Part shown: piece by piece, positions 53,815 to 61,601 of the stretch
Layout: the number at the start of each line of letters is the position of its first letter
Numbering within the stretch: position 1 is the stretch's first letter
Assembly (NCBI GenBank): GCA_963760285.1
Contig: CAVXCI010000001.1
Span: forward strand, 1,426,001 to 1,490,000
Source: PALSA-278 sp963760285
GTDB taxonomy: Bacteria > Acidobacteriota > Terriglobia > Acidiferrales > UBA7541
Length of the DNA: 64,000 bases
Reading direction: 5' to 3'
Translations under genes and position numbers: made by a program
Notes under the pieces: generated by a model
Seen by the model: the letters and a program-made list of their open reading frames with translations, nothing else
Told to the model about the DNA's origin: nothing
Database searches by the model: none

Positions 53815-55534
53815 ATGTATATCCTCGGACTTTCGGCTCTGGCACATGATTCTTCCGCTGCCCTGGTCGGCGACAGCGGCGTGATCGCCGCCATGGAGGA
53901 AGGAAAGCTTTCGCGCGCCCGTTCCGCCAGCGGCATTCCGCACGCTGCCATCCGTTTTTGTTTTGAACGCGCCGGCATCGGCTGGAGAGACGTTGAAAAA
54001 GTTGCCGTCGCCGCCCGTTTTGTCCCTGCCTGGTGGCGCCGTTCCCGCCAGCGGTTTGCGGAATCCATTCCCACGCCCGTTTCCAGCGGCGATTATCTCC
54101 GCATCCTCCGTCAGCTCGCCGGAGGCCAGCCCGAACGCGTCGTTGAACTGGACCATCACCTCTGCCACGCCGCCAGCGCTTTCTATCCTTCCCCATTTGA
54201 TCGTGCTCTGATTCTCACTCTGGACGAAATGGGTGACGGCCACGCCGGCTTGCTCGCCATGGGCGAAGGAGACAAAGATCGCGCCTCTCCGCAGTTTCGC
54301 GTTCCCAAATTCCCTGGGTTGGGTGTATAGCCAGGTCACCGAGCTGCTCGGTTTTCATCCGCATCAGGACGAACACAAAACGCAGTGGCTCAGCCTTACC
54401 GGCAAGCCCGAATTCGCCGATCTTTTCTTGGAAATGCTCGGCGCCGGCAAAGCCACCGCGCCGCGCCTCGGCAAAAAGTTCTTCAACCATGGACTCGAGG
54501 GCCAGGTTGCGTTTTCTCCCGAGTTCTATCGCCGCATTGGCGTCTCCGGCTCCGGTGAACCTCTTTCACCTAAGCTCAGCGCCAATCTCGCCGCGAGTGT
54601 TCAGCAGGCCTGCGCCATCGTTATCGCCAAAATGCTCCAACGGCTGCGCGAAGAGCACAAGGTTTCCGCCGTCTGCCTTGCCGGCGGACTTTTCCTGAAT
54701 CCCCTCCTGGTCGAATCCGTCGAGCGCGAAAGTGGCTTCGAGAAGGTTTTTGTCCAATTGGCGGCTGGCAATGAAGGAACCGCTCTTGGCGCCGCCTGGC
54801 TGGTTGAGCATGAAACCTTGGGTCGGCCGCGCCTGCCCGAACCCCATGCGCCTTATTGGGGGCCGGTTTTTTCCAATGAAGAAATCAAGCAGGTGCTGGA
54901 TAACTGCAAAGCCGTCTACCATTGGATGGAATCCGAGCCCAGAAAAATGGACGAGGCCGTTCGCCTCCTCCTCGCCGGACGCATCGTCGCCTGGTACCAG
55001 GGCCCCGCGGAGTTCGGCCCGCGCGCTCTGGGCAATCGCAGCCTGCTTGCTTCGCCTTGGGCGCCGTATGTTAAAGAGAATCTCAACGACTACGTCAAGC
55101 ATCGCGAAGCTTATCGCCCCTTTGCCCTCTGCGTCACGGAAGAGGACTGCGCGCGCTATTTCGATTGCTCCGACCTGGGCCGTTTCATGGCCACCATGGG
55201 CCGCGTTCGCGAAGATGCCCGGGAACTTCTTGCCGGGCTCATTCTCCCCGGCGACCGCGTGCGGCTACACATCGTGGCGCGTTCCTCCAATCCGCTTCTC
55301 TGGCGCCTCCTGAAACATTTCGGCAACAGTGCCGCCGCGCCCATGCTGGTGAATACTTCCTTCAATCTTTTTGGCGAACCGCTGGTGATTTCGCCACGCG
55401 ATGCCATTCGCAGCTTCTATTGTTCCGGCACGGACGACTTGATGCTTGGTGATTTTCTGCTCACCAAAGCCGCGGCCCAGGAAATTCCGGCAGCGGGAAT
55501 GGCCGCTCAGGCTGAACGATGGTCGCGCGCCTGA
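53815..55534 (+). pseudogene. NodU/CmcH-type carbamoyltransferase (copy 2), one frameshift
   Basis: The start ATG at 53815 has GGAGGGG upstream. Frame one gives YILGLSALAHDSSAALVGDSG, AAMEEGKLSRARSASGIP, VELDHHLCHAASAF and ends at 54330. Frame two, from about 54275, gives KIAPLRSFAFPNSLGWVYSQV, CLAGGLFLNPLLVESVE, AWYQGPAEFGPRALGNRSLLASP and MLVNTSFNLFGEPLV. Removing one A of the AAA at about 54273 (GACAAAG) joins them as GDKIAPLRSF, giving about 573 residues with both domains complete. The family carbamoylates hydroxyls. The 3' end overlaps the DUF218 gene by 16 bases. Confidence 0.85.
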
Positions 55535-56184
55535 TCACCGGAACTCGCAATTCCAGTTCTGGCTGCGGACGACTCGCCGCTATTGCAGCGTTGATGCTCA
55601 TTTTTTTCGGAGTCTTCGCCTTCCTTGAAATTGGCCGTTGGCTCGTCGTGGAAGATACACTTTCACCGTCGGGAGCCATTCTCGTCCTCAGCGGATCCAT
55701 ACCCTATCGCGCGGAGGAGGCTGCCCGTTTGTTTCGTGCGGGTTATGCTCCCCAGGTTTGGCTGACGCGTGCTATTGGCGTGGACCAAGAGGTTTCCTCT
55801 CTAGGTGTCGAATATCACGGCGAAGAATTTTACAACCAGGAAATTCTTGAAAAGCTGGGCGTTCCCGCTGCCGCCATTCACGTCCTCGCCCCGCCCATCG
55901 TCAACACTGCCGACGAAATGCGCGTTGCCGCGGAGGAAATGCGGCGCGACAGCCTCTCCCAAATTATCATTGTCACCTCGCCGCCCCACACACGCCGCGT
56001 TCGCATGCTCTGGAAGAGGCTCGCGCCCTCCCGTCGTTCCATAGTCATCCGTGCCGCTTGGGAAGATCCCTTCGACGCCGCCCACTGGTGGCGAAACACG
56101 CGTAACGTCAATGCTGTCACTCGTGAAGTAATGGGGCTCCTGAACGCTTGGGTCGGCCGGCTGATTCCGCCTCAATCCCCATAG
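55519..56184 (+). CDS. DUF218 / YdcF-ElyC-like membrane-anchored protein
   Basis: 221 residues with one N-terminal membrane helix (LAAIAALMLIFFGVFAFLEIG) and a DUF218 domain: AILVLSGSIPYRAEEAARLFRAGYAPQVWLT, NTADEMRVAAEEM, IIIVTSPPHTRRVRMLWKR. The family includes ElyC and SanA, which influence envelope polysaccharide or lipid-carrier metabolism. The enzymatic reaction is not established. Overlap with the carbamoyltransferase end shows coupling to the glycan locus. Confidence 0.82.
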   Translation: MVARLITGTRNSSSGCGRLAAIAALMLIFFGVFAFLEIGRWLVVEDTLSPSGAILVLSGSIPYRAEEAARLFRAGYAPQVWLTRAIGVDQEVSSLGVEYHGEEFYNQEILEKLGVPAAAIHVLAPPIVNTADEMRVAAEEMRRDSLSQIIIVTSPPHTRRVRMLWKRLAPSRRSIVIRAAWEDPFDAAHWWRNTRNVNAVTREVMGLLNAWVGRLIPPQSP

Positions 56185-56359
56185 GAGGCCGCTGAATCTT
56201 CGCTTTTTCGTCACGGGTTGCTCGCCTTGTTATTGCCATGGATAATGTCGTTTCGCGTTCAGACTCTCAACTTTCGCTTGGAGTGTTCGGCGCGAATATA
56301 CGACAATACACAATCTGCCAGACCTCAGAGCCCTCCAGGCGGCATTAGGGAGAAGCAAG

Positions 56360-57712
56360 TTGAAGATTTCAGTGATTGGCTGCGGTTACGTCGGATTGGT
56401 GACAGGCAGTTGCCTGGCGGAAATTGGACACGACGTTGCCTGCACGGATAACGACGCGTCAAAAATGCACCTCCTCGAGAGCGGGAAAATCCCCATTTTC
56501 GAGCCTGGTCTGGAAGCAGTCGTGGCCAAGGTGCGCAAGGAGGGCAGACTCTCGTTCATCAGCGATCCCGAAGCCGCTGTACAGGCTGGCGACGCCATCT
56601 TCATCTGCGTCGGAACTCCTCCGTTGGCCAATGGTGACGCCGACCTGAGCGCCATTGATAGCGTGGCCCGGATGATTGCCACCTATGCCGAAGGGCCCAA
56701 ACTGGTGGTTGAGAAAAGCACCGTGCCCGCGCAAACTGGCAAGCAGTTGAAGCGCGCCCTTACCGTATATGGGCGCAAACGAGGCGCGGATTTTCGCGTG
56801 GCTTCCAATCCTGAATTCCTCCGTGAAGGAACTGCTGTTTCTGATTTCCTGCACCCCGACCGCATCGTCGTTGGCGTGGAAGACGAGACATCCGAAAAGC
56901 AGATGCGCGAAATCTACCAGCCCATCTTGGATCAGAAATTTAATTGCCCGCTTCATGCCACGACGTGTCCGCCGCTGGCCCCGCCGGAATTTCTGGTGAC
57001 CACCATCAACAGCGCGGAGCTTATCAAGCATGCTTCAAATTCTTTCCTGGCCTTGAAAATATCCTACGCGAATCTCGTTGCGGATCTGGCCGAGCGTTTG
57101 GGCGCGGACGTGGACGAAGTGATGCACGCCGTCGGGAAAGACCCGCGCATTGGGCAAAGCTTTTTCCGCGCAGGTCTTGGCTTCGGTGGTTTCTGTTTGC
57201 CCAAGGACCTTCAGGCCTTTGTCCGCCTGGCGGAGCGTACTGGCGTGGACTTCAGCTTGCTCAAGGAAGTAGAACGCATCAACCATCAACGCATTGATAA
57301 CTTCGTCGAAAAACTCTGTCGCGCTTTGTGGGTCCTTCAGGACAAGGAAATTGCCGTCCTGGGTCTGGCATTCAAAGCCAATACGGACGACATTCGTTTT
57401 GCGCCAGCCGTGGACTTGGTCCATCGCCTCCAGCAGCAGGGCGCGCATGTGCGGATTTATGACCCCGTGGCCATGGAGCGGGGGAAAGCTGCATTGCAGG
57501 ACGTGAGGTTCTTTGACAGCGCTTACGATGCCGCCAACGGCGCCGATGCCCTGGTGATTGCTACCGAATGGGACGAATTTCGCACTCTCGATTGGGAGCG
57601 CTTGCGCGATTTGGCCGCCCAGCCTTTAATTCTTGATGGGCGTAATCTTCTGGACCCCGCTAAGATGAGGTCTCTCGGCTTCGAATATCACTCCATGGGA
57701 CGCCCCGACTAG
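56360..57712 (+). CDS. ugd: UDP-glucose 6-dehydrogenase
   Basis: 450 residues from a TTG with GGGAGAA upstream, where the NAD fold starts directly (MKISVIGCGYVGLVTGSCLAEIGHDV). Conserved elements are FICVGTPP, EKSTVPAQTGK, NPEFLREGTAVSDF, SNSFLALKISYANLVADLAE and the catalytic Cys in GLGFGGFCLPKDLQAF. It oxidises UDP-glucose to UDP-glucuronate with two NAD+. The product feeds the decarboxylase encoded next on the opposite strand and probably the glycan locus. The two genes converge with 27 bases between their stops. Confidence 0.94.
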   Translation: MKISVIGCGYVGLVTGSCLAEIGHDVACTDNDASKMHLLESGKIPIFEPGLEAVVAKVRKEGRLSFISDPEAAVQAGDAIFICVGTPPLANGDADLSAIDSVARMIATYAEGPKLVVEKSTVPAQTGKQLKRALTVYGRKRGADFRVASNPEFLREGTAVSDFLHPDRIVVGVEDETSEKQMREIYQPILDQKFNCPLHATTCPPLAPPEFLVTTINSAELIKHASNSFLALKISYANLVADLAERLGADVDEVMHAVGKDPRIGQSFFRAGLGFGGFCLPKDLQAFVRLAERTGVDFSLLKEVERINHQRIDNFVEKLCRALWVLQDKEIAVLGLAFKANTDDIRFAPAVDLVHRLQQQGAHVRIYDPVAMERGKAALQDVRFFDSAYDAANGADALVIATEWDEFRTLDWERLRDLAAQPLILDGRNLLDPAKMRSLGFEYHSMGRPD

Positions 57713-57739
57713 CAGTAATTGCGTTAGCCAGCCGTTACT

Positions 57740-58699
57740 TCACGCCTTCCGATTCGATTCCGCTTCCTTATCCACCTGCGCTCGGAAATAGGATAGCGTC
57801 TCTGTCAGCCCTTCTTGCAGATTCACTTTCGGTTCCCAATTCAGAATCCGCCGCGCCTTGCTGATGTCCGGTCGTCTTTGTTTGGGGTCGTCCGTCGGCA
57901 ATGGCCGGAAGACGATGGGCACGTCCGTCCCGATCATGCCGTGAATCCGCTTGGCGAATTCCAGGATGGTAATTTCCTGCGGATTGCCAATATTCACCGG
58001 CTCGTGCTCGTTGGATCCCAGCAGCCGGTAAATTCCTTCGATTAAATCGGACACGTAACAAAAGCTGCGCGTCTGGCTGCCGTCGCCATACACGGTGATG
58101 GGCCGCCCGGTCATCGCCTGGTACACAAAATTCGGGAGCGCCCGGCCGTCGTTCAGCCGCATCCGCGGTCCATACGTATTGAAAATCCGCACGATGTGCG
58201 TGTCCACGCCGTGATAGTTCAGATACGCCATCGTCATAGCTTCCGAAAACCGCTTGGGCTCGTCATACACCGCGCGCGGCCCGATGGGATTCACATTGCC
58301 CCAGTATGTTTCCGGCTGCGGATTCACTTCTGGGTCACCGTAGCATTCCGATGTCGAAGCCAGCAGGAATCGCGCCTTCTTCGCGAGCGCCAGTTCCAGA
58401 GCGTTGTGCGTCCCCGCGGAGCCCACCAGCATGGTCTCAATGGGGAACTTCAGGTAATCTACCGGGCTCGCCGGCGAAGCAAAGTGCAGCACCGCCTCCA
58501 CCTCGCCGGCCACGTCGAGCGGCTGCGTCACGTCCTGCCGCTGATACTGGAATCTTGGCTGCTTCAGCAGGTGCCGGACGTTGCTTTCCGCACCGGTAAT
58601 CAGGTTATCCACGCAGAGCACGTCCCAGCCATGCCCCAGCAACTTCTCACAAAGGTGGGACCCCAGAAATCCCGCTCCGCCCGTCACCACTGCGCGCAC
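57740..58699 (-). CDS. uxs: UDP-glucuronate decarboxylase (UDP-xylose synthase)
   Basis: 319 residues from a GTG with a near-perfect GGAGGT site 6 bases upstream; longer starts are unsupported. The SDR fold has VTGGAGFLGSHLCEKLL, then HFASPASPVDYLKFPIETM and STSECYGDPEVNPQPETYWGNVNPIGPR. The catalytic pair is in YDEPK (YxxxK), followed by RIFNTYGPRMRLNDGR. These motifs fit the UXS subgroup better than dTDP-glucose dehydratases. It makes UDP-xylose from UDP-glucuronate, the product of the convergent ugd gene. Confidence 0.9.
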   Translation of the reverse strand: MRAVVTGGAGFLGSHLCEKLLGHGWDVLCVDNLITGAESNVRHLLKQPRFQYQRQDVTQPLDVAGEVEAVLHFASPASPVDYLKFPIETMLVGSAGTHNALELALAKKARFLLASTSECYGDPEVNPQPETYWGNVNPIGPRAVYDEPKRFSEAMTMAYLNYHGVDTHIVRIFNTYGPRMRLNDGRALPNFVYQAMTGRPITVYGDGSQTRSFCYVSDLIEGIYRLLGSNEHEPVNIGNPQEITILEFAKRIHGMIGTDVPIVFRPLPTDDPKQRRPDISKARRILNWEPKVNLQEGLTETLSYFRAQVDKEAESNRKA

Positions 58700-58806
58700 T
58701 TTGCTACCTCCATGAAATGCAGAACGCCGGCTCGCCGCAAGACCGTCCGGCGATGCAGATTTCAGCGAGGCAGGAAATGAAAATTCGGCGCCGGAAGGCA
58801 CCTTAG

Positions 58807-58835
58807 ATTATCTACGGAATCGGGGAGGCGTCCAA
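58807..58835 (-). promoter_or_regulatory. Candidate promoter of the uxs gene
   Basis: On the minus strand TTGGAC (58830-58835), 17 bases, then GATAAT (58807-58812). The leader to the GTG at 58699 would be about 100 bases. Confidence 0.4.
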
Positions 58836-58844
58836 GCCGCTTGG
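58832..58844 (-). promoter_or_regulatory. Operator-like palindrome overlapping the uxs -35 box
   Basis: CCAAGC-C-GCTTGG, perfect 6-bp arms around one base. It overlaps the candidate -35 hexamer, a place where a repressor would block polymerase. Confidence 0.35.
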
Positions 58845-58922
58845 GTATACCGTTCCTTGAGGCACACTGCGCGCCGGTCCAGAGGCGGCAAGACGTGCGC
58901 GGATTCAGGCGCCCTCGCCTCG

Positions 58923-59450
58923 CTACTGTATGGTTGTGGTTGGGCAATCCACTGCGACTTTCCAGCTGCCGTCCCGCTGTTTCACCCAGACCACCACGTA
59001 TTTTCCATTCGTCGCCGTTGGCTGGCCGTTGACGTTGCTTAATGTCAGCGAATAATCCCCCAGTTCATAGGCCATGCCTCCTGAGGCATGGACGCTGGAG
59101 GGTGTAAACGTCAGCGAATACTGGGGGTCGGACACCATCTGCGACCAGGCGGCGCGAATTGCATTCAGGCCCCTGGAAATGGGCGCTCCAGGAACCAAAA
59201 GGACTGCCTCCGGCGCGTAAAAGGAAGCTGCTTTGTCCGCATTTTTCGCTACGGCCGCTTTCAACCAATCCGCATCGAGTTTGCGAATGGCCGCTTCGGC
59301 GGCGCTGTGATGTCCCTCTGAGCCTGCCTTCGTCACCATGGGTTTCGGACTCGCCGCCGGCGCAGCCACGCTCGTCTGTGCTTGCGCCGCCACGGCTACC
59401 ATCACCACCGAAACCAAAATTCCTCCTACAACGCACAGCAGTTTCCGCAT
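58923..59450 (-). CDS. Exported NTF2-like (DUF4440/SnoaL-type) protein
   Basis: 175 residues from the ATG at 59450 with GGAGGTTGGAGAT before it and a signal peptide (LLCVVGGILVSVVMVAVAAQA). The mature domain has IRKLDADWLKAAVAKNADKAASFYAPEAVLLVPGAP and KYVVVWVKQRDGSWKVAVDCPTT, a cone-shaped NTF2-like fold. Exported members are usually small-ligand binding or of unknown activity. The only clear neighbour on the same strand is the RNase H-like gene upstream (94 bases). Confidence 0.8.
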   Translation of the reverse strand: MRKLLCVVGGILVSVVMVAVAAQAQTSVAAPAASPKPMVTKAGSEGHHSAAEAAIRKLDADWLKAAVAKNADKAASFYAPEAVLLVPGAPISRGLNAIRAAWSQMVSDPQYSLTFTPSSVHASGGMAYELGDYSLTLSNVNGQPTATNGKYVVVWVKQRDGSWKVAVDCPTTTIQ

Positions 59451-59543
59451 ATCTCCAACCTCCTCTTCGAATAGGAATTCCAGCGCAGTCTGCGGCATCC
59501 AGACCGCCAGCGTCAAGTTTTTCAGGAGATCCAGCGGTGACCT

Positions 59544-60218
59544 TTAAGACTTGAGGAGACGAATCACTAGCTCCACTTCCGCGCCATCCGGCAATTCCAA
59601 TGGCTTGGTGGGATGCAGCGCGCCGTCAGCATATTTCGCCCGCACGCGCACGCTGCCCCGCGCTCGATTCTTGTGTACGCCCTCGGATTCCCGCGATTCG
59701 CGTGCAACTGACTCTTTTTCTGCGGCAGAAGGGGCGCGCGCGGATTCGTCACTCGGATTTCCATCCAGAGCCTCATTGGCCAGCTTGTCTGCGCCACGGT
59801 TCTGCTCCCGCGGGACATATTCAATTGCAAAGTACTCCAATCCCCGCGCCAGTTTCTGCGCCCGTTCGTGCAGCGGCTTCAAGTCCGCGCTCTTCACTTT
59901 GTACCGCCCCTGCATTTGCCGCACCAGGAGCAGGGAATCGCTGCGGACGCGCAGGCTGCGCAGCCCCCGGCTGGCCGCGAAGTCCAGCGCCGCCAACAGC
60001 CCAAAATATTCCGCCACGTTGTTGGTGCTGCGCCCCAGCGTTTTTCCCTGTTGGAATGCCGCGTGGCCGTCCGGCGATCGCACAATCAATCCGTATGACG
60101 CCGGACCCGGATTTCCCCGCGACGCGCCGTCAATCTCCGCCAGATAAACGCCCGCCGGCGTGGGTTGGTCCATGGGCTCCGTAAAGAGGCGTCCTGAACG
60201 CGGTGGCTGCGCTTTCAT
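59544..60218 (-). CDS. RNase HI-like protein with DUF104-like C-terminal tail
   Basis: 224 residues from the ATG at 60218; an ATG at 60173 with GGAG upstream is a good alternative. The RNase H fold has the acidic residues in AEIDGASRGNPGPAS, NNVAEYFGL, RSDSLLLV and NRGADKLAN, the DEDD set for cleaving RNA of RNA-DNA hybrids. After a charged linker (about 155-190) the C terminus reads KYADGALHPTKPLELPDGAEVELVI. This resembles DUF104/AF2212-type antitoxin domains, normally short separate proteins. The fused tail may mediate dimerisation or partner binding. Confidence 0.85.
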   Translation of the reverse strand: MKAQPPRSGRLFTEPMDQPTPAGVYLAEIDGASRGNPGPASYGLIVRSPDGHAAFQQGKTLGRSTNNVAEYFGLLAALDFAASRGLRSLRVRSDSLLLVRQMQGRYKVKSADLKPLHERAQKLARGLEYFAIEYVPREQNRGADKLANEALDGNPSDESARAPSAAEKESVARESRESEGVHKNRARGSVRVRAKYADGALHPTKPLELPDGAEVELVIRLLKS

Positions 60219-60285
60219 GCGGGTTTCCGTCGCGGCGGGAGGAAGGCCTGGAACTCAGCGGGAAGAAGAAAAATGCTTGCAGCGC

Positions 60286-61098
60286 TCACGGTTGGTTCGA
60301 GGAGGCTTCCGCAACGACAACGCTCGTGCCATCGGCTGTCGCTGTCGTTTTTGGCGCGGCCGCTGGTGCGATGTAATAGAGAATTCGTGTGCATGTCTCG
60401 CAGTGGATTAGTTCTTCAGTCTCCATTTTGCGAATGTCTTCGAATACGTGGGGAAGGATGCGCACGCCGCACATCGCGCATGCCTGATCGTTGCCCTGTT
60501 CGCGGACCTGTGCCAGGGCGATTCCGCCATGCCGCTTCGCGATGCGAATGTAGTGATCCAGCTTGTCTTCGGAACATGCCGCCACCAGGGCTTTGCGGTG
60601 CGTTTCACGTTCGTCGGTCTGCATCTGGAGCGCCGCCCATTCCCGTTCCGCAACTTCCCGTTCCGCGCGAACCACGGTTTCCGTTTCCTTCTGTGTTCGT
60701 TCCGCGATTTTGATTTGCCGGTCGAATTCCTCCGCCGCCACCATCTCTTCCAGCAGCTTATCTTCGGACCGCGCCAGATCCTGCTCCGCCATCTCGATTT
60801 CGTGCAGCAACGCCTTGTACGCCTCGTTGGTCTTTACTTGGGAAGACTGGTCCTTGAACTTGCGAATCCGTTCCTTGCATTGCTCCGCGTCCAGTTCAAA
60901 TTTCTTGCGCCCTTTTACGGCGGCCAGTTGTGCGGTCTTGGTTTTTTCCACTTCGCCGCGCGCCGCCGCCAGCTGCGCATCCATTTCCGCGAGGCGCTTT
61001 GGAAACTTGGCCAGTTGAGCGCGCAGTTCCAGCAGGCGCACATCCTCTTCCTGCAGTTCAACCAGGCTTTTCAAGGTGGGATGCATCAGACTCATCAT
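60286..61098 (-). CDS. Coiled-coil zinc-ribbon protein (CT398-like)
   Basis: 270 residues from the ATG at 61098 (a second ATG follows directly). Residues about 10-175 are a long Lys/Glu-rich coiled coil. A zinc ribbon follows with Cys pairs in CAMCGVRILPH and CETCTRIL (CxxC...CxxC). The family (C4-type zinc ribbon, HSP-like in Chlamydia) is widely conserved; binding to flagellar or RNA-polymerase components is reported for some members, but the role here is unknown. The C-terminal tail is Ala/Thr-rich. The divergent tautomerase promoter lies just upstream. Confidence 0.85.
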   Translation of the reverse strand: MMSLMHPTLKSLVELQEEDVRLLELRAQLAKFPKRLAEMDAQLAAARGEVEKTKTAQLAAVKGRKKFELDAEQCKERIRKFKDQSSQVKTNEAYKALLHEIEMAEQDLARSEDKLLEEMVAAEEFDRQIKIAERTQKETETVVRAEREVAEREWAALQMQTDERETHRKALVAACSEDKLDHYIRIAKRHGGIALAQVREQGNDQACAMCGVRILPHVFEDIRKMETEELIHCETCTRILYYIAPAAAPKTTATADGTSVVVAEASSNQP

Positions 61099-61158
61099 TT
61101 TAGCACACGCCTTCCGCGCTCTTCGCACTGGGGATGCGGCCCCGGTCCTCGAGGCCCT

Positions 61159-61186
61159 TTGTCCGGGCATGTCCCCACCGTACAAT
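61159..61186 (+). promoter_or_regulatory. Candidate sigma70 promoter of the tautomerase gene
   Basis: TTGTCC (61159-61164), 16 bases, then TACAAT (61181-61186), which is 25 bases before the ATG. A GGAGGA ribosome site lies between. Confidence 0.45.
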
Positions 61187-61211
61187 ATGGACGGAATCTC
61201 TCGGAGGACCC

Positions 61212-61409
61212 ATGCCTCACGTGCAAGTCACCTGGGTGGCCGGCCGTACACCCGAACAGAAGCGCAAGCTCGCCGAACGCATCACGGAAGCGCTGGTTGA
61301 GCATGGCCGCGCCAAGCGCGAAAACGTCCATGTCACTTTTGTGGACCTTCCGCCTACGGATTACGCCGAATCCGGCGTCCTCGTCGCGGACCAGAAGCGC
61401 ACGCCGTAA
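61212..61409 (+). CDS. 4-oxalocrotonate tautomerase family protein
   Basis: 65 residues from the ATG at 61212, fixed by GGAGGA upstream and by the required Pro as second codon (the catalytic base once Met is removed). The sequence MPHVQVTWVAGRTPEQKRKLAERITEALVE, then VHVTFVDLPPTDYAESG, matches the beta-alpha-beta fold. Members form hexamers and isomerise unsaturated oxo-acids; some have other promiscuous activities. The substrate here is unknown. The frame upstream to 61134 is rejected because it would hide Pro1. Confidence 0.9.
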   Translation: MPHVQVTWVAGRTPEQKRKLAERITEALVEHGRAKRENVHVTFVDLPPTDYAESGVLVADQKRTP

Positions 61410-61589
61410 CCGTCACGCGCATCTTGAGTCCCGGCGCGCAATTCAGGATTGAAACGCCCATCTCTGCCGGCACGTCGAATTCATGCAGCAAAAACCGCCT
61501 CGCCCGCGTCTAAGTTGGAAGACGGGGCTCTGGACTGTCCTGAAGGGCTTTGCGCGTTGGCTTTCGTCACTTTGTACCGTAAACTGGAC

Positions 61590-61595
61590 TATAAC
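61590..61595 (+). promoter_or_regulatory. -10-like hexamer immediately before the TldD-like start
   Basis: TATAAC ends 6 bases before the ATG at 61602. If it is the -10 box, the message starts at or near the A of ATG and would be leaderless. There is no ribosome site, in line with this. No clear -35 box at normal spacing. Confidence 0.3.
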
Positions 61596-61601
61596 GCTCT
61601 C

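Noticed and set aside
36973..57712. Exosortase/PEP-CTERM system
   Set aside because: AsnB-type amidotransferases and GT4 genes resemble exosortase-linked loci, but no exosortase and no PEP-CTERM substrate was seen in the window.
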